Source: Halodesulfovibrio aestuarii DSM 17919 = ATCC 29578
GTDB lineage: Bacteria > Desulfobacterota > Desulfovibrionia > Desulfovibrionales > Desulfovibrionaceae
Assembly (NCBI RefSeq): GCF_000384815.1
Contig: NZ_ARQF01000020.1
Location: forward strand, 124,001 to 188,000
Direction: 5' to 3'
DNA: 64,000 bases
Shown: one piece after another, positions 57,612 to 64,000 of the stretch
How positions within the stretch are numbered: the stretch's first letter is position 1
Layout: each line of letters opens with the position of its first letter
The notes under the pieces: generated by a model
What the model was told of the DNA's origin: nothing
Seen by the model: only the letters and a program-made list of their open reading frames with translations
Database searches by the model: none
Made by a program: the position numbers and the translations under genes

Positions 57612-57850
57612 ACACGCTCCCTGGAAAAGTAGGAAAAAACAAAGGTACTCTTCTTATATGATGTATACTCTCAGGTAGTTAACCGCAAGTTCTTTGTAAG
57701 TAACAGCTGTGTCTTACAACCATGCTACGCTGATCTATACAGCATTTTGAAAATTTTATAATGCATTAACATTTCAAATTCTTGTTTGTACAACCAACTA
57801 AAAAGAATGTAGTTCTTGCACCAGTGTCAATTTAGCAGTAAGTATGTTCT

Positions 57851-58726
57851 ATGCAAGAAACAGCAGTTTTCGACATCTCAATGCTTAATTCTGAAGAGGC
57901 AGCATTAGAATACCTTCTTTCTTTTTGTTGGCCTTCCGGAGTGCGCTTCTGCCCAAGATGCGGACAGCACAAGCTTTATAAGCTCTCAGGAGGACGCTAT
58001 CGCTGCGCGACTTGCAAATATACTTTTCAAGATTTCAGTGGGCGCTGGATTAACAACGGCAGCCTGCCTTCATCTACTTGGCTCCATCTCGCACACATGT
58101 TCCTGCAAGAATATACAGTGCACGAACTGGCACAGGAAGTTAACCTTTCCTACAATGCTGCCTACAAAGCAGTAACCACTATTCGTTTCGCCTTACTTGC
58201 GCACGCAACAGATGCGCGACAACTTCTCGGGCCTGAAACCGGTCTTGGCAAATACATTAAAGGAAAGAAACTTACAGGTGCACCACCTGCAAGAGCCAAG
58301 GGTGCTATCCCTGTTTTTGGTATCATGGAGCGTAACGGCTGGGTCTTTATTGACCTCGTCAGTGGCATAGAGGCTGAAACCGTTTTCCATTTCAACCACA
58401 GTTTCCATCTTGCTCTTTTCCGTGCCGGAAACATCATATACACGGGTAAATACCGTCAGTATGATGCTCTTATTCTGTGCGGAGATGACTCCTTACCGTA
58501 TGAGTATATACGAAAATATGATCATGACTTTCCGATAAAAGAAGGGTCCTTCTGGGAATTCGGTCATTCCCGACTAAAGCGTTTTAAAGGGATTACACCG
58601 CAACGCTTCCCGCTTTACCTCAAGGAACTCGAGTTCCGCTACAACAACAGAGATGGAGACACGCTCTCCCTTCTTCTGTCCCAGCTGTGCGATCTTGTTC
58701 CTGACTTCACCCCTTTCAAAAAGTAG
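57851..58726 (+). CDS. IS1595-type transposase-like protein, probably inactive or domesticated
   Basis: The 291-residue protein has the IS1595 zinc ribbon (Cys34, Cys37, Cys52, Cys55 in CPRCG...CATC), a helix-turn-helix (VHELAQEVNLSYNAAYKAV) and a DDE-like domain with family landmarks IPVFGIMERNGWVFIDLV and LKRFKGITPQRFPLYLKELEFRYNNR. The usual first Asp (D-E-T/S-Y/F in ISXO2 types) is not visible at LLGPETGLGKY, and the second (T-D-G) reads TGK. The enzyme would then lack its catalytic triad. I see no terminal inverted repeats or target duplication around it. It may now be a DNA-binding regulator. fdhA starts 533 bases downstream in the same direction. Confidence 0.78.
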   Translation: MQETAVFDISMLNSEEAALEYLLSFCWPSGVRFCPRCGQHKLYKLSGGRYRCATCKYTFQDFSGRWINNGSLPSSTWLHLAHMFLQEYTVHELAQEVNLSYNAAYKAVTTIRFALLAHATDARQLLGPETGLGKYIKGKKLTGAPPARAKGAIPVFGIMERNGWVFIDLVSGIEAETVFHFNHSFHLALFRAGNIIYTGKYRQYDALILCGDDSLPYEYIRKYDHDFPIKEGSFWEFGHSRLKRFKGITPQRFPLYLKELEFRYNNRDGDTLSLLLSQLCDLVPDFTPFKK

Positions 58727-58770
58727 CAACACCGTAAAATTTTTACATGTAGAGTAGTTGCGTCCAATCG

Positions 58771-58812
58771 AGTGCCAAACTATGCGCATAACCAGTGTCA
58801 AACCATGAGCAT
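58771..58812. repeat. tandem 19-bp direct repeat upstream of fdhA
   Basis: GTGCCAAACTATGCGCATA (58771-58789) and GTGTCAAACCATGAGCATA (58794-58812) match at 16 of 19 bases, spaced 23 bases start to start (about two helical turns). This is the pattern of a paired regulator-binding site. Confidence 0.6.
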
Positions 58813-58929
58813 ATGTTTTTCTCATCACCATAACATGCTGAATTTTAAAACTATACACGCTATACCGAGTGCTGTAGACCCCCTAAGCTCTCTTCTTTTG
58901 TATAACAACATCATTCATCGCTAAGCTAC

Positions 58930-58969
58930 TTTCATCATAATGATTTCATTGTGTTTTCATCACAGTGAT
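58930..58969. repeat. second tandem operator-like repeat with internal palindromes
   Basis: TTTCATCATAATGAT (58930-58944) and TTTCATCACAGTGAT (58955-58969) match at 13 of 15 bases. Each contains an 11-bp perfect palindrome (ATCAT-A-ATGAT and ATCAC-A-GTGAT). They lie about 290-330 bases before the fdhA start codon, just upstream of a small ORF. Confidence 0.6.
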
Positions 58970-58991
58970 CAATTTTGGAAGGGGTTTTTTT

Positions 58992-59234
58992 ATGGAACGA
59001 AAAATTCGTTCTCAACACGATGAAGTGATGTTGCTTCCTTTTTCCGGACTTGGGACTACCTTGTCCTGCGCTAACGCGCATGCCGCGTTGTGTAAACTTA
59101 CTCTCATCCCAACCGGAAAAAAATCTGACTCTGTTCGACCGTTGCTGCCTACTGCATTCATTTCCGTATACAATGGATATGGTTCCGGATTCGGCATGCT
59201 AATAGCGCTTGGTCGAGAAACCAGAGGGCGCTAA
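58992..59234 (+). CDS. possible small upstream ORF of the fdhAB operon
   Basis: ATG 58992 has a good ribosome site (GGAAGGGG 7 bases upstream) and opens an 80-codon frame ending at 59234, 25 bases before fdhA. I do not recognise the product (MERKIRSQHDEVMLLPFSG at the start; glycine-rich YNGYGSGFGML near the end). It could be a small protein, a leader peptide coupling translation to fdhA, or chance. No signal peptide is obvious. Confidence 0.35.
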   Translation: MERKIRSQHDEVMLLPFSGLGTTLSCANAHAALCKLTLIPTGKKSDSVRPLLPTAFISVYNGYGSGFGMLIALGRETRGR

Positions 59235-59259
59235 CAGTGCTTCATTATCAGGAGGAACA

Positions 59260-62200
59260 ATGACAGTCTCACGCAGGCAATTCCTCAAGCTTTCTGCAGG
59301 CGCTGCCACCGCGTCTGCTTTTGGCGGTCTAGGCATTTCCTTAAAGCCAACCGTCGCGAAAGCTGAGCTCCAAAAACTTAAATGGGCTAAGCAGACAACA
59401 TCCGTATGTTGTTACTGTGCTGTAGGTTGCGGCCTTATTGTACACACAGCCGAAGACGGAACCGGCCGCGCAATTAACGTAGAAGGCGATCCGGATCATC
59501 CAATCAATGAGGGTGCCCTCTGCGCTAAAGGCGCTTCCATCTGGCAACTCGCAGAAAACGCAAACCGTCCTCAGACTCCATTATATCGTGCACCTAACAG
59601 CACAGAATGGAAATCCGTTTCATGGGACTGGGCGCTCTCAGAAATCGCTAAACGCGTAAAACATACCCGCGACCGATCTTTCCAGCTCAAAAATGAAAAA
59701 GGCGAACAGGTCAACCGCACCGAAGCCATAGCGTCTGCTGGCTCAGCAGCTATGGATAACGAAGAGTGCTGGGCATATCAGTCATTACTCAGATCTCTTG
59801 GATTGGTATACGTAGAACATCAGGCGCGCATCTGACACAGCGCAACTGTAGCGGCTCTGGCAGAGTCGTTTGGACGCGGTGCGATGACAAACCACTGGAT
59901 CGATCTAAAGAACAGTGACTGTGTATTAATCATGGGCAGCAACGCTGCCGAGAACCACCCGATTTCTTTTAAGTGGGTAATGAAAGCCAAAGACAACGGC
60001 GCAACACTTATCCATGTAGACCCCCGCTTTACTCGTACCTCTGCAAAATGTGATGTGTACGCCCCTATTCGTTCAGGAGCGGATATTCCGTTCCTCGGCG
60101 GTCTGATCAAATACATCCTTGATAACAATAAGTACTTCCATGACTACGTTGTTAACTACACCAACGCATCTTTTGTAGTGGGTAAAGACTACACATTTGA
60201 TGACGGATTATTCTCCGGTTTCGACCCGAAAAAGAGCACCTATGACAAATCTAAATGGGCTTTTGAAGTGGACGACAAAGGAGTTCCGGTCCGTGACGAA
60301 TCCTTGAAGAATCCGCGTTGCGTATTCAACCTGCTTAAAAAACACTTTGCACGTTACGACGTAGATACCGTTTCCACCGTTACCGGAACCCCAAAAGAAG
60401 ACATCCTTACAGTTTATAAAACATATGCAGCGTCCGGTGCGCCGGATAAATCTGCAACTATCATGTATGCAATGGGATGGACTCAGCACACAGTCGGTGT
60501 TCAAAACATTCGCACCATGGCGATGGTACAGCTCCTTCTTGGTAACATCGGCGTTGCCGGTGGCGGTGTTAACGCGTTGCGTGGTGAATCCAACGTACAG
60601 GGTTCCACAGACCACTGTCTGCTCGTCCATATTCTGCCGGGCTACCTCGGCACTCCGAAATCAAAATGGGCAGACCTTGCAGCATATAACAAAAACTGTA
60701 CTCCTAAATCTGCTGATCCTATGTCCGCCAACTGGTGGGGTAACAAGCCTAAGTATGTATCCAGTTTTGTGAAATCAATGTATCCGGTAGCATCCCTAGA
60801 AAAGGGGTACGAAATGCTGCCAAAACTTGATGCGCACAAGCCGATGACAGAATACTACTGGCTTTCCATGTTTGAAAAAATGCACAAAGGCCAGTTTGAC
60901 GGCTTCTTTGCATGGGGACAGAACCCTGCCTGCGGTGGTGCAAACGCCAACAAAAACCGTGAAGCAATGGCTGAACTTGACTGGCTTGTTAACGTAAACA
61001 TCTTCGATAATGAAACAGCATCGTTCTGGCGCGGGCCGAATATGAAGCCCGAAGATATCAAGACGGAAGTATTCTTCCTTCCATGTGCTGTTTCCATTGA
61101 AAAGGAAGGTTCCGTCACCAACTCCGGCCGCTGGATGCAGTGGCGTTACCGAGGGCCAAAACCATATGGTCAGACCCTTCCTGACGGAGATATAATCCTT
61201 AAACTCACCGACAAAATCCAACAACTCTACAAAACAGAGGGCGGCGCCTATCCTGACCCTATCGTAAGCCTTGGTTTACAAGACTGGCAGAACAGCCATG
61301 GCCATTTTGACGCACATGGCATTGCTAAACTTATCAACGGTTACTTCATGAAAGATACCGAGATTAAAGGCAAACTGTTCAAAAAAGGTCAGCAGGTCCC
61401 GAGCTTTGCATACCTCAAAGATGACGGCTCAACCTGTTCCGGCAACTGGCTCTACTGCGGGTCCTATACAGATAAGGGCAACATGGCTGCCCGACGTGAC
61501 AAAACCCAGAATGACGCACAAGCAAATATCGGCTTGTATCCAAACTGGGCATGGTGTTGGCCTGTAAACCGCCGTATTCTCTACAACCGTGCATCCGTTG
61601 ACCTCACCGGTAAGCCATATGCACCTAAAAAAGCTGTTATCAAATGGACTGGAGACAAAACTAAGTGGCAGGGCGACGTTCCTGACGGTGGATGGAAACC
61701 GGGCACTAAGCATGCGTTCATCATGCGCAAACACGGCTTCGGCCAGCTCTACGGCCCGGGTCGAGCAGAGGGACCATTCCCCGAACATTATGAACCGCTC
61801 GAATGTCCTATAGCGAAGAATCCGTTCTCTTCACAGCTGCATAACCCTACTGCGTTCCAGATTGCCAGTGAGGAAAAAGCTGTTGCCAACCCGCGCTTCC
61901 CATATGTCGGTACAACCTACCGTGTAACCGAGCATTGGCAGACCGGCCTTATGACCCGTTATCAAGGCTGGTTACTTGAAGCAGAGCCGCAGCTGTTCTG
62001 CGAAATCAGTGAAGACCTTGCGAAAAAAGAAAATATTGCCAACGGCGAGACTGTTCATGTTTCCAGTCTGCGCGGCAAGCTCGAGTGTGTTGCCATCGTA
62101 ACTAAACGCATCAAGCCTTACAAAGTCCATGGTCAGGACGTACATCTCGTTGGCCTGCCTTGGCATTATGGCTGGGTGACACCGAAAAACGGTGGTGATT

Positions 62201-62298
62201 CTGCAAACCTCCTCACACCTTCTGTGGGCGACCCTAACACCGGTATTCCGGAAACCAAGGCGTTCATGGTCAACGTGAGCAAGATAAAGAGAGCGTAA
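59260..62298 (+). CDS. fdhA: selenocysteine-containing periplasmic formate dehydrogenase, catalytic subunit
   Basis: FdhA oxidises formate to CO2 with a W/Mo bis-MGD cofactor in the periplasm. The 1012-residue protein starts at ATG 59260 (AGGAGGAAC upstream) with a Tat signal (SRRQFLKLSAGAA). A [4Fe-4S] site follows: Cys50/51, Cys53, Cys57 and Cys88 (CCYCAVGCG...CAKG). The in-frame TGA at 59833-59835 is codon 192 and lies in EHQARI-U-HS, the position of the catalytic selenocysteine in the Desulfovibrio FdhAB family; a candidate SECIS hairpin lies directly downstream. The frame continues without other stops to 62298. Conserved molybdopterin-binding segments include MGSNAAENHPISFKW, MYAMGWTQHTVG and AWGQNPACGG. 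It is followed after 3 bases by fdhB. Confidence 0.96.
59852..59868 (+). promoter_or_regulatory. candidate SECIS hairpin for selenocysteine insertion in fdhA
   Basis: CGGCTCT (59852-59858) pairs with AGAGTCG (59862-59868), with one G-U pair, around a GGC loop. It starts 17 bases after the UGA, where bacterial SECIS elements sit, and has the unpaired G typical of the apical loop. Confidence 0.7.
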
Positions 62299-62301
62299 GT
62301 C

Positions 62302-63012
62302 ATGGCAAAGAAATTCTTCGTTGATCTTACCCGCTGTACGGCATGCCGTGGCTGTCAGGTTGCGTGCAAGCAATGGAAAAAGCTTCCGGCTGAAGCAACT
62401 GTCAACTGGGGTTCACATCAAAACCCTAAGGACCTTAGCTTCAATACGCTGCGGCTTGTCCGTTTCGAGGAAATCGTAAACAATGGTAAAGTTGACTGGC
62501 TATTCTTCCCAGAACAATGCCGACACTGTTACGAGCCGCCTTGCCTCGGGCAGGCGGAACTCGATGACGAACGCGCAGTTATTCAGGACGAAGCAACAGG
62601 CGCAGTTATTTTTACCGAGTACACCAAAAATGTTGATGCTGACGGCGTTCGCGAGGCGTGCCCGTATGATATTCCGCGCAAGGATCCTGCAACGGGACAA
62701 CTCTCAAAATGCGATATGTGCATTGACCGTATTCAAAACGGTATGAAGCCAGCCTGTGTTCTTTCCTGCCCGACAGGTGCTATGACCTTCGGTGACGAAG
62801 ACGAAATCGACGCACTGGCAAAGGATCGACTCGCAGCAGCACAAAAGCGCTATCCAGAAGCCGTCCTCGGTGATCCGGATGATGTACGTGTGGTCTACCT
62901 GTTCCAACAGGATCCTGCAAAATACTTTAAAAAGGCTATTGCAGCCGCATCCCCTAATATGATGAATCGTAAGCAGATGTTTGCACGTCTGCTCGGCACC
63001 TCAAAGGCATAG
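62302..63012 (+). CDS. fdhB: formate dehydrogenase iron-sulfur (beta) subunit
   Basis: The 236-residue electron-transfer subunit has ferredoxin-type cysteine motifs: CTACRGCQVACKQW (about 12-25), CRHCYEPPCLGQAE (about 74), then CPYDIPRKD, CDMCIDRI and ACVLSCPTGAM. The number of clusters (three or four [4Fe-4S]) cannot be fixed from these alone. There is no membrane anchor or signal peptide of its own, so it is probably co-exported with FdhA by the Tat route (hitchhiker), as in soluble Desulfovibrio FdhAB. No cytochrome subunit gene follows; soluble periplasmic cytochrome c3 would be the likely acceptor. Confidence 0.95.
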   Translation: MAKKFFVDLTRCTACRGCQVACKQWKKLPAEATVNWGSHQNPKDLSFNTLRLVRFEEIVNNGKVDWLFFPEQCRHCYEPPCLGQAELDDERAVIQDEATGAVIFTEYTKNVDADGVREACPYDIPRKDPATGQLSKCDMCIDRIQNGMKPACVLSCPTGAMTFGDEDEIDALAKDRLAAAQKRYPEAVLGDPDDVRVVYLFQQDPAKYFKKAIAAASPNMMNRKQMFARLLGTSKA

Positions 63013-63031
63013 CAATTCACGCTCCTGATAG

Positions 63032-63068
63032 AGAGGCATGCAGTCCACCATCTGCATGCCTCTTTTTT
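63032..63068 (+). terminator. rho-independent terminator of fdhAB
   Basis: A perfect 12-bp stem (AGAGGCATGCAG 63032-63043 with CTGCATGCCTCT 63052-63063), an 8-base loop and a T-run follow fdhB by 20 bases. Confidence 0.94.
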
Positions 63069-63233
63069 AAATTCAGAAATGTCATCTTCAAATTTTTTTA
63101 TAGTGTGCCAACGCCCTACCTATAAAAATTAAAAAAGCCCCACCTGATATCAAGCTCGAAGTTCTTCTCCTCCATGCTTTTTATTAGATGAGGCCTCTTA
63201 TGGCTTATGTATTGATCGTGTTAGCTGACATTA

Positions 63234-64000
63234 CTAAAAAGTAACCCCTAACTCTACAGCCCCGCCATACACTCCACTCCCACCGTATGCACCAGCTACA
63301 TCCAAATGAAATGCACCAAATGGAGAAAATCCTAAACCAGCAGTCACTGTTCCCGGAATAGTTCCGAGCATGTCGTATCGGTAGCCGGCACGCAGCTGAA
63401 CCCAGTCAAAAGCATTTATTTCAGCACCGACTCCGACAAACTGCGTGTCATCGAAGGAGTTACTAAAGCTGTTAATCGTGCCGGTAACATTATCAAAACG
63501 TTCGCGCTTTGTTAATTCGACATCAGCAGAAAGAGTAATCCAATCTATAGGAGTATACGCGGTCCCCACCGTAACCATCGGGTTAAGTTTGTACTCCCCT
63601 TTCACAGCGGATAACCCTTTGCCATTCCCATCGATATCAAAAGATTTCGGAACAAGGTTCTGAGCAGTAACAGCAAATGTCACATCGTAATGGGTTGTAA
63701 AAGCGACTCCAAGGTCAACATTACCTGTAAATTCAGAGTGTTTAAAGTCATCCAATTCGACATCGTCACTATCAAAAGAATCAACTTTCTGCACATATTT
63801 CATTGTCCGTACTTCTTGAAGTTTTGGACTAACGCCAACATAAAGGTCACCATACTTCACGGTAAACTTTTTAGCGAATGTCACCCCGTACTCTGTGGCA
63901 TTAAATAGAAATGCACCACCCTGAGACTGTAACGGGTTGCCCGCAATTGCATTAGCGACATCAGCATCAATATCTCCAATATCACCAAAGCCAAAAGAAT
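63234..64000 (-). CDS. TraF-like outer-membrane beta-barrel protein (partial, 5' end outside window)
   Basis: The reading frame is open to the window edge, so at least 255 C-terminal codons are present and the N-terminus is missing. The sequence has alternating amphipathic strands with aromatic ends (YGDLYVGVSPKLQ, GVAFTTHYDVTFAVTAQNL, VQLRAGYRYDML, GAFHLDVAGAYGG) and closes with a terminal VELGVTF, a typical barrel end with C-terminal Phe. The pattern resembles the conjugal-transfer TraF (TraF_2) barrel family, which is widespread outside conjugation systems. An internal GTG at 63884 gives a false shorter start. Function unknown. Confidence 0.75.
   Translation of the reverse strand, partial: SFGFGDIGDIDADVANAIAGNPLQSQGGAFLFNATEYGVTFAKKFTVKYGDLYVGVSPKLQEVRTMKYVQKVDSFDSDDVELDDFKHSEFTGNVDLGVAFTTHYDVTFAVTAQNLVPKSFDIDGNGKGLSAVKGEYKLNPMVTVGTAYTPIDWITLSADVELTKRERFDNVTGTINSFSNSFDDTQFVGVGAEINAFDWVQLRAGYRYDMLGTIPGTVTAGLGFSPFGAFHLDVAGAYGGSGVYGGAVELGVTF

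Noticed and set aside
57612-58860. A complete insertion sequence around the IS1595-like gene
   Set aside because: No convincing terminal inverted repeats or target-site duplication were found on either side, so only the coding region is reported.
58727-59259. Molybdenum-cofactor riboswitch upstream of fdhA
   Set aside because: I could not find the paired conserved segments of the Moco RNA motif; only direct repeats and small palindromes are present.
59209-59884. fdhA appears broken into two reading frames
   Set aside because: The interruption is a single in-frame TGA at the catalytic selenocysteine position of this family, with a SECIS-like hairpin after it. It is neither a frameshift nor a pseudogene.
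1-64000. CRISPR arrays, rRNA, prophage or replication origin
   Set aside because: No regularly spaced direct repeats, rRNA sequence, phage structural genes or DnaA-box cluster were seen on either strand.

Overview
The window looks like chromosomal DNA from a marine, low-GC member of the Desulfovibrionaceae (Desulfovibrio/Halodesulfovibrio type). The main pointers are a stand-alone dsrC, a periplasmic selenocysteine formate dehydrogenase (fdhA with an in-frame UGA at codon 192, plus fdhB), an fdhE-fdhD-mobA-moaA maturation operon, large methyl-accepting chemotaxis proteins and PAS/HAMP sensor kinases. The genus is inferred from gene content and was not tested by a search.

Layout. 1-3.6 kb: argJ, tRNA-Ser(GCU) and aspA. 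3.6-9 kb: an RND efflux operon on the minus strand led by a TetR regulator with a palindromic operator. 9-16 kb: a chemoreceptor, glpQ, dsdA and ade (catabolism of glycerophosphodiesters, D-serine and adenine), then an intergenic block with nested inverted repeats. 16-19.7 kb: larC (minus), a CBS-ACT protein, dsrC with a long structured leader, and a small hypothetical gene (minus). 20-27.6 kb, all minus: nucleoside hydrolase with a lipoprotein binding protein, TauE with its GntR regulator and operator, a CadC-type metal sensor, a PAS histidine kinase and a small HMA2-like protein.

27.7-46.8 kb holds the most unusual region: thirteen plus-strand genes, many overlapping or nearly abutting. In order they are a radical SAM-TPR protein, a MurG-like glycosyltransferase, two GT4 glycosyltransferases, a histidine phosphatase, a second MurG-like glycosyltransferase, a polysaccharide deacetylase-like protein, a small FtsX-type permease, a methyltransferase, a LolD/MacB-like ATPase, a 1658-residue FtsX permease carrying a degenerate M28 peptidase-like ectodomain, and two very hydrophobic OPT/DUF6785-like proteins. 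I read it as a glycoconjugate synthesis and envelope export or assembly system; I know of no described system with this composition.

47.3-63 kb centres on formate: the maturation operon, a second chemoreceptor, a glycine-zipper lipoprotein (minus), a binding protein-kinase-receiver/STAS signalling operon (minus), a degenerate IS1595-type transposase, and fdhAB. FdhE, FdhD, MobA and MoaA would serve cofactor synthesis and maturation for FdhA. The DNA just upstream of fdhA has two separate pairs of tandem operator-like repeats and a small ORF. The window ends inside a TraF-like outer-membrane barrel gene (minus).
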